Assembly (NCBI RefSeq): GCF_965243865.1
Contig: NZ_OZ251603.1
Span: forward strand, 3,844,001 to 3,908,000
Length of the DNA: 64,000 nucleotides
Origin: Hyphomicrobium_A sp965243865
GTDB lineage: Bacteria > Pseudomonadota > Alphaproteobacteria > Rhizobiales > Hyphomicrobiaceae
Direction of reading: 5' to 3'
Position 1 is the first letter of the stretch, and the number at the start of each line of letters is the position of its first letter. Under the pieces are notes generated by a model. It searched no databases and had not been told where the DNA came from. It worked only from the letters and a program-made list of their open reading frames with translations. A program made the position numbers and the translations under genes. Shown here piece after piece: positions 1-8,804 of the stretch.

Positions 1-137
1 CCGCCGCCTCGTATCACGCGCCGGTCGTCGCGGCCTTTGATTTGGGATCATCGCTCTCCGCTGCCGGCTGATCTCGGCCTGCGGGGTTGCTCAACCCATC
101 TAAAAGCTCCAAAACTCTAGGCAAACGACAAGGGGTG

Positions 138-1004
138 ATGAGCGGCATGTGGCTGGGCGAGGAACGCAACTGCATTGCAGTAATTTGGCAACGCGCGCGG
201 CGCTTGGGACTCGCCGCGATATGCGCAGCGCTCTGCGCCAGCCTTGTCGCCAGCTTCGCCAATGCCGTGGGAGGCGAGGAGGTCGACACGGCGTTGATCG
301 TCGCCATCGACGTGTCGAACTCCGTCGACGAGCAGCGCTACAAACTGCAGATGGAAGGCATAGCCCAGGCGCTGGAGGACCCGGGCGTCATCCAGGCCAT
401 CGTCGGTGGCGCCAAGGGCGGTATCCTGTTCTCGCTCGTCACCTGGTCCGACCAGCCGACGATCGGCTTGCCCTGGACCCACATCGCCAGCGAGGCCGAC
501 GCCAAGGCTGCAGCGCGGAAGGTGAGGGGACTGAAGCGCCGCGGCGGCGAGTTCACCTGCATGTCGCGCATGATGCGCGTCGTCTCCGACAAGATCGTCC
601 CGCAGATCCCCGCCAAAGCCGCCAAGGTCGTGCTCGACATCTCGGGCGATGGCCAGGACAACTGCAACAGCTCCGAGCCGGTCCATAAGGTCCGCGACGA
701 GCTCGTGAGCTATGGCGTGACCGTCAACGGCTTGCCGATCCTCGACGCCGAGGGCCCAGAGATGGTGACGCCCGGTGCGCCATCCACTCGGTCGTATCTG
801 CCCACTCATCAAAACGTAAACCCGCTTGAGAAGTGGTTCGGCGAGAACGTGAAGGGTGGACCGGGCTCTTTCGTCCTGCCGGCCAACGGCTATGCCGACT
901 TTGGTCGCGCCATCCGTCAGAAGTTTGTGCTTGAGGTTAGCGATGGGGGCAGCCGCACCCGGCGCGACTTTGCCGCCCAGTGGCCGCTCTTTTTCACGCC
1001 CTAG
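138..1004 (+). CDS. DUF1194 family exported vWA-like protein
   Basis: Predicted periplasmic protein of 288 residues with a von Willebrand factor A-like fold, DUF1194 family; no function is established. A hydrophobic segment at about residues 20-43 ending in ASFANA looks like a signal peptide. The first core strand, VAIDVSNSVD, carries a DxSxS metal-site motif (D58 to S62), and the later LDISGDGQDN segment is typical of the fold. The start at 138 has AAGGGG just upstream; TTG at 87 and ATG at 147 are in frame and cannot be excluded. It converges on the pentapeptide-repeat gene with a 3-base gap, so it is probably a single-gene unit. Family assignment is firm, role unknown. Confidence 0.8.
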   Translation: MSGMWLGEERNCIAVIWQRARRLGLAAICAALCASLVASFANAVGGEEVDTALIVAIDVSNSVDEQRYKLQMEGIAQALEDPGVIQAIVGGAKGGILFSLVTWSDQPTIGLPWTHIASEADAKAAARKVRGLKRRGGEFTCMSRMMRVVSDKIVPQIPAKAAKVVLDISGDGQDNCNSSEPVHKVRDELVSYGVTVNGLPILDAEGPEMVTPGAPSTRSYLPTHQNVNPLEKWFGENVKGGPGSFVLPANGYADFGRAIRQKFVLEVSDGGSRTRRDFAAQWPLFFTP

Positions 1005-1007
1005 CTG

Positions 1008-1811
1008 CTACTCGAGATAGGCGCGATCGAGGTTCTTCATCCGATCGAAGTGCTGCGCGCGGTCCTTCCCGCGCAACGAGCCAATACGCGCGGAGTTCAC
1101 GTCCGCACCATCGAGATTGGCTCCGGCAACGTTCGCGTCGGTAAGATCAGCGCCGGCAAGCTCGCTGCCGGACAGGTCCGCACCGCTGAGGTCTGCCCCC
1201 CGCAGAGAAGCGTATTCCATTAGAACGCGCGCCATGTTGGCGTCCTTGAACGACGCCCCTTCCAGCTTGCTGGAGCGGAACACTCCGCGCATCAATCCCA
1301 TCGACTGATTCTTCATGTCGGCGGACAGATCAGCACCGGCGAAATTGGCTCCCTTGAGGTCTGCCCGCGAAAAGTCGGCAGCAATCCGCGCCCCCGAAAA
1401 ATCCGCGCCCGCCAGCTTTGCATCCATGAGCTGCGTGGCGAACAGACTGGCGCCTTTCAGGTTGGCGCCTGTGAAATCCGACTTCAAGCCCCATGCCTGA
1501 TCGAGCACCACCCCACCGAGGTTGGAGCCGGCGAAGCTCGCGCCATTGATGCGCGCAGCCTGCAGTTTGATGTGCCGAAGATCGAGGCCCGACAAGTCGA
1601 GGCCATTGAGCCGCTTTCCGGAGAAATCCGCCGTTCCGCTGTCGCCCGCCTTGGCCAGCGCCTCCATCACCTGAGATCGAGTGACGTCGGCCTTGGTGAA
1701 CTCGTCTGACTTTAGGTCGAGATGATCGACCATGTCCGCGCGGGCCGCGGCCAGCCCAACGAGCGAAATTGTAGCCGCCAGCAGTACAGCGGCGCTTCTG
1801 AGCCAAACCAT
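1008..1811 (-). CDS. Exported pentapeptide-repeat protein
   Basis: A 267-residue protein with an N-terminal signal-like segment (WLRSAAVLLAATISLVGLAAARA) followed by many tandem pentapeptide repeats of the A(D/N)LxX type, for example repeated GADL, GANL and SGAD units. These fold as a right-handed quadrilateral beta-helix. The likely location is periplasmic; ligand or partner is unknown. The start at 1811 is chosen over a longer frame because GGAGGA lies 6-11 bases upstream and a signal peptide follows directly. It lies 14 bases downstream of a 66-residue exported protein gene on the same strand, so the two are probably co-transcribed. Confidence 0.8.
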   Translation of the reverse strand: MVWLRSAAVLLAATISLVGLAAARADMVDHLDLKSDEFTKADVTRSQVMEALAKAGDSGTADFSGKRLNGLDLSGLDLRHIKLQAARINGASFAGSNLGGVVLDQAWGLKSDFTGANLKGASLFATQLMDAKLAGADFSGARIAADFSRADLKGANFAGADLSADMKNQSMGLMRGVFRSSKLEGASFKDANMARVLMEYASLRGADLSGADLSGSELAGADLTDANVAGANLDGADVNSARIGSLRGKDRAQHFDRMKNLDRAYLE

Positions 1812-1825
1812 GATGTCCTCCGCTG

Positions 1826-2026
1826 TCAGAGGTCCTGTTGATCGGCTGCGGCACAACGCCATTTCTTGATCTGCCAAGTCGGATGCGCCTCCGCCCAACG
1901 CGGCAAATGTGGCTGCGCCTCGAACAGACAACGCTGTGAATCAACGTCGTACGCCAACGGGACTCGATAGTCCTTGCAGACGCTTGGATTGCTAACGAGG
2001 CATGCAGAAATGACGATTGCGATCAT
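1826..2026 (-). CDS. Small exported conserved protein with four cysteines
   Basis: A 66-residue protein starting with a short hydrophobic segment (MIAIVISACLVSNPSVCKDY). Cysteines lie in SAC, SVC, QRC and WRC contexts, and there is a tryptophan-rich end (WAEAHPTWQIKKWRC). I recognise the pattern as a small alphaproteobacterial hypothetical family but know no function. The start at 2026 is chosen because GGAG sits 6 bases upstream; an ATG at 2032 is in frame but sits directly on that site. It precedes the pentapeptide-repeat gene by 14 bases and likely forms an operon with it. The cysteines could form two disulfides in the periplasm; this is inference. Confidence 0.6.
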   Translation of the reverse strand: MIAIVISACLVSNPSVCKDYRVPLAYDVDSQRCLFEAQPHLPRWAEAHPTWQIKKWRCAAADQQDL

Positions 2027-2093
2027 GCGCATCTCCAGACCCGGTTCAGGCTCCATGGTGGCCTGCCGAACCCCTTATTGGAACAGGTATGAC

Positions 2094-2109
2094 TACCTGC
2101 CCGATGAAC
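2094..2109 (-). repeat. Short hairpin downstream of fhcC
   Basis: CAGGTA and TACCTG arms separated by TGAC form a perfect 6-bp stem in the gap between fhcC and the following minus-strand gene. No T-tract follows, so a role as terminator is only possible. Confidence 0.3.
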
Positions 2110-2162
2110 CTATACGTCCATCGAGGCGGATTAGTTACACCGGAGAGAGCACTGGACCGCGT

Positions 2163-2972
2163 TCAGGCGGTAATCAGGATTTCACCCTTGCCCACCGTCG
2201 CCAGATCGCCGGCGTACTTGCGCACGATGCCAGGCAGCGGCTTGGGCGCACGAGCACCGAGCTTCTGCTGCATGTACCGCGACAGGATGCGAAGCACGAC
2301 GAGGTCGTGACGCCCAGAGTCGGCGAATGTCGGCAGGAAGCGCTCGACCGACGGCCCGATCAGCGTGCCGCGGCGCAGCAACATGCCGGGATCGGCGCCG
2401 AAACCAAGCTCGGTCCAGATCGTTCCGCCCACCATGCGCGAGCCGGCGTAGCTTCCGCACTTGCCACGGATGTAAATCGTGCCGCGGCGCATGCGGTCAC
2501 CGGCGCGATCGCCCGCGTGGCCATCGATCACGATCAGCCCGCCGGTCATGCCGAACTTGTCGCCCGGGGTGAGGCCGCCAACTTGGGCGCCGGCAGAGCC
2601 CTTAACGAAAATCTCGCCACCGCTGATGGCGGATCCGAGCAGCGCACAGGCATCGCCACGGATATCGACCCGGCCACCGCGCATGGCGCGTCCGGCACCC
2701 ACACCAGCGTCGCCTTCGACGATCACCGTGCCTTCATCCAGATGCGCGCCGATGAAGTCGAGCTTGTCCGTCGAACCTTCGATGGTGATCACGTCGCCAG
2801 GCTTGCCCGACACCGCAAAAACATCGCCCACCTTGAGCGCGCTCTTGGTGGTGCCGACGTTCAGTTTCAGCACTTCGGCAAGCGGGATGGACGCCACGTG
2901 CTTGGGCGTGAGCTGCGAAAGATCGAGACGCTCGACCGGGGCCGAGGTCAGGCGGAAGGTAAGACCGCTCAT
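2163..2972 (-). CDS. fhcC: Formyltransferase/hydrolase complex subunit C
   Basis: Subunit C (269 residues) of the cytoplasmic Fhc complex, which transfers the formyl group from formyl-H4MPT to methofuran and hydrolyses it to formate. It is homologous to formylmethanofuran dehydrogenase subunit C and the glutamate synthase C-terminal beta-helix domain. The middle of the protein shows the expected run of glycine-rich turns spaced about 19 residues apart (GGRVDIRGDAC, GGEIFVKGSAG, GGLIVIDGHAG, GTIYIRGKCG). It is the last gene of fhcBADC, and its ATG overlaps the fhcD stop by four bases (ATGA), indicating translational coupling. The length is normal for the family. Confidence 0.95.
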   Translation of the reverse strand: MSGLTFRLTSAPVERLDLSQLTPKHVASIPLAEVLKLNVGTTKSALKVGDVFAVSGKPGDVITIEGSTDKLDFIGAHLDEGTVIVEGDAGVGAGRAMRGGRVDIRGDACALLGSAISGGEIFVKGSAGAQVGGLTPGDKFGMTGGLIVIDGHAGDRAGDRMRRGTIYIRGKCGSYAGSRMVGGTIWTELGFGADPGMLLRRGTLIGPSVERFLPTFADSGRHDLVVLRILSRYMQQKLGARAPKPLPGIVRKYAGDLATVGKGEILITA

Positions 2973-3868
2973 GGCAGCAGCTCCCGGAGCTTGTAGTGAT
3001 GTTGACCGAGTTTGCCGCCGTAGTTGCCGGCGGTGACGCGCGTGACGCCTTTCGAAGCGCCGACGTCGAGGATGGCTTTGAGGCCAGCGCGCATTGCATC
3101 GGCGACGGCCTTCGACGACAAGCCGTCGATGACGACTTCGAGCACCGCGATCGTCTCCGGGCCGACGTCTGATTTTACCCGCCCGCGCAGTGTCGGGCAG
3201 AACGCGTCGTTGGTCGACGCGATGGCGCCCTTGTATTTTGAACCGACCTTCGAACCGGAACGAACGATGCCGCCAGGGAACGGCGTGATCGTGTCAGGCA
3301 CCTTGGCGATTGCATCCACGACTGCCTCGGTCGCCTCCAGCAGGCCCGCGCGCTCGTTGCCGAGAATGAGCAGATTGCCGCCGCCGACCGCTTCGGTGAC
3401 GATACCCGTCGTCTCCTCGATCACGAACTCGCCGTCCATCACCGGAATGCGCCAGTAACGCGTTTTGTCGAGCCGCTTGGCAGTCTGGAATCCGTCGCCG
3501 AAGTAGCGCGGCCCCTGGCCAAGGCCGATGCGCTTCTCGGCCTGCACGCCTGCATAGCAGGCAGAGCCCGGGCTCGTCAGGATGCACTGGCCGACGCGCG
3601 TCTTCAGCTGCTGCGCTGCAGAGTCGGGCGAGAATCCGAACAGCAGGACGCGCACGCCGGGACGCCCGTCCGGCGTCTCCTCGGGCTTCAACTCGCAATC
3701 GATGCCGACTTCTGCGCCGCAACCGATGACCGAAGTGCCAAAGCCGCTCATGGTGACGGCGGCGATGCGCGCCCACTTCATGGTGTCGGCGGTGACGATG
3801 ACGCCCGTGCCGGCCATGCCGAAGGCTTCGGCGAACGTGTCGTCGATCTCAATTCCGTTGATCTTCAT
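2969..3868 (-). CDS. fhcD: Formylmethanofuran:H4MPT formyltransferase (Fhc subunit D)
   Basis: Formyltransferase subunit of the Fhc complex, 299 residues, homologous to archaeal Ftr. It moves the formyl group between formyl-H4MPT and methofuran. The N terminus MKINGIEIDDTFAEAFGM and the following TADTMKWA and GFGTSVIGCGAE segments are the family's characteristic opening. Full length and without interruption. The start overlaps the fhcA stop by four bases and the stop overlaps the fhcC start, so the last three fhc genes form a coupled block. Cytoplasmic; no signal peptide. Confidence 0.96.
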   Translation of the reverse strand: MKINGIEIDDTFAEAFGMAGTGVIVTADTMKWARIAAVTMSGFGTSVIGCGAEVGIDCELKPEETPDGRPGVRVLLFGFSPDSAAQQLKTRVGQCILTSPGSACYAGVQAEKRIGLGQGPRYFGDGFQTAKRLDKTRYWRIPVMDGEFVIEETTGIVTEAVGGGNLLILGNERAGLLEATEAVVDAIAKVPDTITPFPGGIVRSGSKVGSKYKGAIASTNDAFCPTLRGRVKSDVGPETIAVLEVVIDGLSSKAVADAMRAGLKAILDVGASKGVTRVTAGNYGGKLGQHHYKLRELLP

Positions 3869-5532
3869 GACGACGTCCTGGCCCTCGTCGGTTGCACGAT
3901 GATCTTTCCACGACCGCCATCGGTGATCTCATCGTCGCTCAGGCGGAAGTTCTCCATGCGCACCGTGTGGTAGCGGTCGAAGTATTCCTTGAGAGGCTTC
4001 TCGATGGCGCGGTCGTATTCCGGGCGCGCAACGTGCGTCGCGCCGTTGACGACCTTGATGACCTTGCCGTCGCGCACGATCAACTCGCCGTTCTTGAACA
4101 CCAGCTCCGGCGTCGTGAACATGCGCTCGCGGTTTGCGTCGTCCTTGTAAACGGTGATGTCCGCGCGTGCGCCGGGGCCGACGTGGCCCAGGTCCTTGAG
4201 GCCAAGGCTGCGCGCCGGTCCCGCTCGCGTGAGAATTGCGATGTCGTACATCGAGTATTCGCGCTCGAGCGAAGGCAGCGTCGAATACTGCAGCGCTTCC
4301 GGATTGACGTGCAGCATCGTCTCGCGACGGAAGTCGCGGTCCATCAGCAGGCGAATGAGATGCGGGTAGGTGTAGAACGGCGCGCCGTTCGGATGGTCCG
4401 TGGTGAGGAAGATGCGCCAGGGATCATCGCACAGAAGGAACGTCTCGAGGCCGATCGACCACTGCAGCGCGTGCACGAAGCTCTTGTCGCGATAGCGGAA
4501 CGGAACGACACCGCAGCCGGCGTCGCACTCGATATCCATCACCACCCAACGCTTCGGATCGGCGTTCTTGGCGCCATTGTACTGGCGCATCGAGTCGCCC
4601 GAAGCCGTGCAGGTCGCGCCGAACATCACCTGACCGACGTCGATAGAGATGTTCGGGTACTTCTTCAGCAGTTCCGCGACCTGCACCGCGCCTGACGAGA
4701 AATGGCGGTCGCCTTCGGTTGCGTAGCTGTGGAACTGAATGTGCGTCAGATGCAGCGGCAGGCCTTCGGTGGCCCGGATCGTCGCCAGCGTCGTCTCTAC
4801 GTTGCCCGGGATGCCGAGGTTGCAGCCATGCACGTGCAGCGGATGCGTGACGCCCAATTCCAGCAACCCGCGCGCCAGAGTCTGGATGATGTCGCGCGGC
4901 GTGATGCCGTAGTAGACGTGCTTCTCGTCCAGATCGAGCTTGCGCTGATTGAACTTGAAGGCGCTGATGCCGCCCGGGTTCACCACCTTGACGGCGATCG
5001 CCTGCGCAGCGTGCATCGTCCAGGCGATGTAGTCCTTGATCTGCTCGAAGCTCGCCTTTCCAGCCATCAGGCGCAGCAGGTAATCGTCACTGCCGAGCAT
5101 CACGAACGCGCCCTTGTCGAGCAGCGGCGTGTCGCCCATCTCCATGTGCGCCTGACGCGCATTCGCCGGTAGCATTGCCGGCTCGAAAGCGGCCGTATAC
5201 CCCATCTCGGCGTAGCGATAGCCGGTGACCATGGTCGAGGGCGTGGCGTGGCCGGTGCCCGCGCGTGTGATCGAGGTATGCGCCACCTCGTCCTTGTAGT
5301 GATCCTCGGGCAGCAGCGTGCGTGCGATCGTCACCTTGCCGCCGCCGATGTGCGTGTGCGGGTCGATGGCGCCGGCCATCACCACGCGGCCGCGGACGTC
5401 ATATTCCTTGTCGATGCGTGCGTCCGCCGGCGGCGGCACGACACGACCATCGGCGAAGTAGATGTCACGCACCTCGCCATTGATGTTGTTGGTGGGGTCG
5501 TAAACCTTGCCACCGGTCAGTTTGATCAACAT
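3865..5532 (-). CDS. fhcA: Formyltransferase/hydrolase complex subunit A (amidohydrolase)
   Basis: Hydrolytic subunit of the Fhc complex (555 residues), a zinc amidohydrolase related to FwdA/FmdA. It hydrolyses formyl-methofuran to formate. The HxH metal motif is at H59 and H61 (DPHTHIGGGK), a lysine-containing AIAVKVVNPGG strand lies in the middle, and the late aspartate motif is in TTDHPNGAPF, as expected for a binuclear-metal amidohydrolase. It starts 15 bases after fhcB and its stop overlaps fhcD. Formate released here is the end product of the H4MPT route encoded across this window. Confidence 0.96.
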   Translation of the reverse strand: MLIKLTGGKVYDPTNNINGEVRDIYFADGRVVPPPADARIDKEYDVRGRVVMAGAIDPHTHIGGGKVTIARTLLPEDHYKDEVAHTSITRAGTGHATPSTMVTGYRYAEMGYTAAFEPAMLPANARQAHMEMGDTPLLDKGAFVMLGSDDYLLRLMAGKASFEQIKDYIAWTMHAAQAIAVKVVNPGGISAFKFNQRKLDLDEKHVYYGITPRDIIQTLARGLLELGVTHPLHVHGCNLGIPGNVETTLATIRATEGLPLHLTHIQFHSYATEGDRHFSSGAVQVAELLKKYPNISIDVGQVMFGATCTASGDSMRQYNGAKNADPKRWVVMDIECDAGCGVVPFRYRDKSFVHALQWSIGLETFLLCDDPWRIFLTTDHPNGAPFYTYPHLIRLLMDRDFRRETMLHVNPEALQYSTLPSLEREYSMYDIAILTRAGPARSLGLKDLGHVGPGARADITVYKDDANRERMFTTPELVFKNGELIVRDGKVIKVVNGATHVARPEYDRAIEKPLKEYFDRYHTVRMENFRLSDDEITDGGRGKIIVQPTRARTSS

Positions 5533-5547
5533 TGCGCGGTGCTCACT

Positions 5548-6921
5548 TCAGAGGGCAGCATGGATGGCGGCGAGAACGTCGGCCGAACTCGGCAACTGAG
5601 ACCGATGCAAATTCTTCATCGGTAGCGAGACGACGTTATCGCATCGGACCATCTGGCCTGCATGATCGACGCCGGGCGTTCCAACCGGGATGAAAACTGT
5701 TGGCGACTGCGCCAGACGGACGCCCGGCGTACCCAACACGATCGTCGGCACCTTCGTTTGCGGCAAGCCGATATCGGTGCCGATGGAAGCCACCCACACC
5801 AGAAGATCGCCTTCGCCCTCGCTCAGCATGCGTCCGATATTGTAGCGAACGGAATCATACTCGGGTTTGCCGTTCGCGAAGCTTACGCGAAGCGGATAGC
5901 CCGTCTGCCAGGTGCAGGTCGAAGCTGCGCTCGGCGCGCCCTCGTTGCCACCCAGGGACAATCCCGCGAACCGCGTCGTCTGATTGAGCTCGCGCACGAT
6001 CTCCGTCATCATGTGCACGGTCATATCGGCTTGCGGCATGCTTAGCGCCGGCGGCGCCCACACGAGAACGCCATAGTGGGCCTTCTTGCACTTCTCGGCG
6101 ACGGCATCGATGTCGGCGAACGGTATACCGGCGACTTCATGGGCCGGCGCCTCGGTAGTTGAAAGCTTGGAACCGGGCACCAATCCGGCGAACATGCTGC
6201 CGATCTTTGACGCCGAAGGCGTGGCGGCCTGCGGCGCAGGAATGTTGAAGCCTCGCACGCGCGCCGAGATGGCGGCCAGCACCTCGGGGATGCGGTCCTT
6301 TGCAACCGGCAGGCTGATGACTTCGTCGACGCGAGGGCCGACAGCACCGGACGTATCCAGCCCCTCGCCCAGGAAGATGACGGTGCGCTTCGTGCCAACG
6401 CCATCGAACATCGTGTGCTCGGGGTTGACGATTCGGTCGAAGAAACGCCCGTGCAGTTTGTGAATGTCGGAGCCGACGATGATGATGAGGTCAGCGCGAT
6501 TGCGCACCTCCGTCAGCGTAGACATGATCCAGCCGCTCGTCTGCACGACGCGCAAGTTGCGATACTGACCGTCGCTGAGCGCGTGATCGACAACGCCGCA
6601 CGTTTGGTCGGCCATCGCCATGATCGCGCGCTGTCCAGCGACATCGGTGGCCATGCCGCCATAAAGCGGCAGGTTCGCCTGGCGGACGAGATCTGCGGCG
6701 GCCTTGATGGCCTCTTCCAGGGTGACTTCGGCATCCCGCACCATCGGCTTGGCGAGCGGCAATGGCCGCTGGAAACCGGCCGTGGCACGCGGGCAGCCAT
6801 TGCTGACCTTCAGCGTGGACCCTGTGCGAGTAACGGTGAGGTCGTCACATAGTAGTCCGCAGAACGGACAGGTGACGTTCTCGTAGGTGTGGGTAGCGTC
6901 ACCCTCAGCATGTGCTGTCAT
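5548..6921 (-). CDS. fhcB: Formyltransferase/hydrolase complex subunit B
   Basis: Subunit B (457 residues), homologous to the molybdopterin-binding FwdB/FmdB subunit of formylmethanofuran dehydrogenase. The N terminus has a C-x2-C-x3-C-x17-C arrangement (C18, C21, C25, C43) like that of an iron-sulfur site in molybdopterin oxidoreductases. In known bacterial Fhc complexes this subunit no longer carries out the redox step, since the complex works as a formyl hydrolase. Whether the metal sites remain here cannot be judged from sequence alone. First gene of fhcBADC, divergent from the mxaD homologue across about 170 bases. Confidence 0.95.
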   Translation of the reverse strand: MTAHAEGDATHTYENVTCPFCGLLCDDLTVTRTGSTLKVSNGCPRATAGFQRPLPLAKPMVRDAEVTLEEAIKAAADLVRQANLPLYGGMATDVAGQRAIMAMADQTCGVVDHALSDGQYRNLRVVQTSGWIMSTLTEVRNRADLIIIVGSDIHKLHGRFFDRIVNPEHTMFDGVGTKRTVIFLGEGLDTSGAVGPRVDEVISLPVAKDRIPEVLAAISARVRGFNIPAPQAATPSASKIGSMFAGLVPGSKLSTTEAPAHEVAGIPFADIDAVAEKCKKAHYGVLVWAPPALSMPQADMTVHMMTEIVRELNQTTRFAGLSLGGNEGAPSAASTCTWQTGYPLRVSFANGKPEYDSVRYNIGRMLSEGEGDLLVWVASIGTDIGLPQTKVPTIVLGTPGVRLAQSPTVFIPVGTPGVDHAGQMVRCDNVVSLPMKNLHRSQLPSSADVLAAIHAAL

Positions 6922-6964
6922 CTAGTGCAGTCTCCTCCGCGCGCGGCGCAAGTAAGCACGGACG

Positions 6965-7008
6965 CCCCCGCAAAACAACCGCGTAGCGAATGCGGCGGTT
7001 TGCCGGGG
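6965..7008. promoter_or_regulatory. Imperfect dyad in the fhcB/mxaD divergent promoter region
   Basis: Arms near 6965-6981 (CCCCGCAAAACAACCGC) and 6992-7008 are largely complementary with a few mismatches, around a spacer of about 10 bases. The position, between divergent C1 genes, fits an operator or a leader hairpin. No protein can be assigned from sequence. Confidence 0.35.
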
Positions 7009-7092
7009 CGTTGGCCGATTGCGATGCCGCCGGGCCGCGACTATGGTCGCGCCAGAGGCGGGTAAAAGAACCGATACTCGGAGGAAAATCCC

Positions 7093-7623
7093 ATGGTGAA
7101 AGCTGTTGCGCTGGCGCTGGCTGCGCTGGCACTGTTTCCGACCTTCGCGTCTGCACACGGGCCGTCGCGTCAGAAGGTGACGGAGACCGTCGAGATCAAC
7201 GCGCCGGCTGACAAGGTTTGGGGCGTCATCGGCAACTTCCAGGACATGAGCTGGCACCCGGCCATCGCCAAGACCGAGGGTACTGGCGGCAACGACGCCA
7301 ATGCAACCCGGACGCTGACGCTGACCTCGGGTGGCACCATCGAAGAGAAGCTCATCTCCAACGATCCGGCCAAGAAAATCTACAAGTATGAGATCACCAA
7401 GGTCGACCCGAAGGTTCTGCCGGTGAACAACTACTCGTCCAATATCTCTGTGAAGGGTGAGGGCGACAAGTCGACCGTCGAGTGGAAGGGCGCCTTCTAT
7501 CGCGGCTTCATGAACAATGACCCGCCGCCGGAGCTGAACGACGAGGCAGCCAAGAAGGCCGTGCAGGGCGTCTATCGCTCCGGCCTCGACGCGCTGAAGA
7601 AGAAGCTCGAGACGGGCGGCTAA
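7093..7623 (+). CDS. mxaD: MxaD-like periplasmic SRPBCC protein
   Basis: A 176-residue exported protein with a signal peptide (VKAVALALAALALFPTFASA) and an SRPBCC/START-like domain opening with TVEINAPADKVWGVIGNFQDMSWHP. MxaD homologues are found in methanol oxidation clusters and in Methylobacterium are reported to help methanol dehydrogenase interact with its cytochrome. Here no mxaF lies in the window, so a role with XoxF is inferred. GGAGGA is placed well before the ATG. The next gene starts 11 bases downstream, suggesting a two-gene unit with the beta-propeller protein. Confidence 0.8.
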   Translation: MVKAVALALAALALFPTFASAHGPSRQKVTETVEINAPADKVWGVIGNFQDMSWHPAIAKTEGTGGNDANATRTLTLTSGGTIEEKLISNDPAKKIYKYEITKVDPKVLPVNNYSSNISVKGEGDKSTVEWKGAFYRGFMNNDPPPELNDEAAKKAVQGVYRSGLDALKKKLETGG

Positions 7624-7634
7624 GCGCCGGTGCG

Positions 7635-8621
7635 ATGCGCCAGCGCTCGCACAACGGTGTTGTGATTCTGGCGGCGGCGCTCAGTGCCGCCGTCGTCTTG
7701 GGATGTTGGCCGGCCGCCTCGGAGCCGGCGGCGACGCATCCCTTTACCGAAGCGCTGGTGACCAACCAGACCGGCGATTCGCTCTCCATCGTCTCGCTCG
7801 CCGACATGAAGTCCGTTGCCGAGATCGCCATCAGCGGCAATCCGGCCGGCATCGCCATGTCGTCGGACCGCAAGTACGCTTTCATCACGTCGCCCGAGAG
7901 CAAAGAGCTCGTCGTCTTCGACGCTGACACGCGTCAGGTGGCGAAGCGGTTCAAGGTCGGCGAGGGCCCGCTCGGCGTCGCCGCTCACCCGTCCAACGGT
8001 CTTGTCTACGTGGCCGATTGGTACGTGCACAAAATCTCTGTCGTCGATCCGCTCGGCGGCAAGGTTGTCGCCCAGGTCGCGGTCGGCGACTCGCCCTCCG
8101 GGCTCGCAGTGACGCCGGATGGCAAATTTCTGCTCAGCGCCGACCGTGACAGCGATGCCGTCTCGATCATCGACACCGCTACCAACACGCGTGTGAAAAG
8201 CGTCCCCGTCGGCAAGCGCCCGTTTGGCATCACCATCGATGCAGAGGGCCGGCGCGCCTATACGGCCAACGTCGCCAGCGACGACGTCAGCATCATCGAT
8301 ATCGCGACCGGGATCGTCGTCGGCACCGTCCCGGTCGGCCATCGGCCCTACGCGGTCGCCCTGGCCCGCGGCCGCGCCTTCGTCACCAATCAGTACGGCA
8401 GCAGCCTCAGCGTTTTCGATCTGGGTAACCTCGAGCCGGTCAAAACCATCGAAATCGGCGATCACCCCGAAGGCATCATGGCCGACGCGACCGGCGCTAA
8501 CGTCTACGTGGCCTGCTGGTTCGATAACGTCGTGATGCGGGTCGATACCGATAAGCTGGCTGTCACTGGGGAAGCAGCCGTCGGGGACGGCCCAAGAGCT
8601 TTCGGGCTATTTCTGCGCTGA
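7635..8621 (+). CDS. YVTN-type beta-propeller protein, exported
   Basis: A 328-residue exported protein made of repeated YVTN/NHL-like blades, seen as recurring VFD/VVDP, IDTAT, VPVGKRPFGITID and YTANVASDDVSIID units. Such propellers are frequent neighbours of PQQ-dependent alcohol oxidation systems; the biochemical role is unknown. An N-terminal hydrophobic stretch (VVILAAALSAAVVLG) should direct export. No clear ribosome binding site precedes the ATG, and the gene starts 11 bases after mxaD, so translational coupling is likely. It is distinct from the second propeller at 19631-20614. Confidence 0.75.
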   Translation: MRQRSHNGVVILAAALSAAVVLGCWPAASEPAATHPFTEALVTNQTGDSLSIVSLADMKSVAEIAISGNPAGIAMSSDRKYAFITSPESKELVVFDADTRQVAKRFKVGEGPLGVAAHPSNGLVYVADWYVHKISVVDPLGGKVVAQVAVGDSPSGLAVTPDGKFLLSADRDSDAVSIIDTATNTRVKSVPVGKRPFGITIDAEGRRAYTANVASDDVSIIDIATGIVVGTVPVGHRPYAVALARGRAFVTNQYGSSLSVFDLGNLEPVKTIEIGDHPEGIMADATGANVYVACWFDNVVMRVDTDKLAVTGEAAVGDGPRAFGLFLR

Positions 8622-8760
8622 GCCGGCCCCACGAGCCTCCCCGCGCCCCCTCTTCTTGCAGTGCAGCAGTCACCCATCCGTCAACCGAATGACGAAACGT
8701 TAAGGTCGTGCCTGTTTACGGCGGTGCGTCGGCAAGAGTAGAACGGGCAAAAAGAGCAAC

Positions 8761-8783
8761 AACGTTACACAACGTGGCAACGT
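8761..8783. repeat. AACGT direct repeats before the unrecognised exported-protein pair
   Basis: AACGT occurs at 8761-8765, 8771-8775 and 8779-8783, with a further copy at 8696-8700, all within 110 bases of the next start codon. Possible regulator sites; this is pattern evidence only. Confidence 0.3.
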
Positions 8784-8804
8784 CACTGGGAAGGAAGCGT
8801 TACT

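Noticed and set aside
1..137. A gene fragment at the left edge
   Set aside because: No frame across the first 137 bases shows domain similarity or codon bias; the 14-307 minus-strand frame is a shadow of the DUF1194 gene.
3892..5172. Open frames antisense to fhcA
   Set aside because: They lie entirely inside a well-supported gene and lack ribosome sites and family features.
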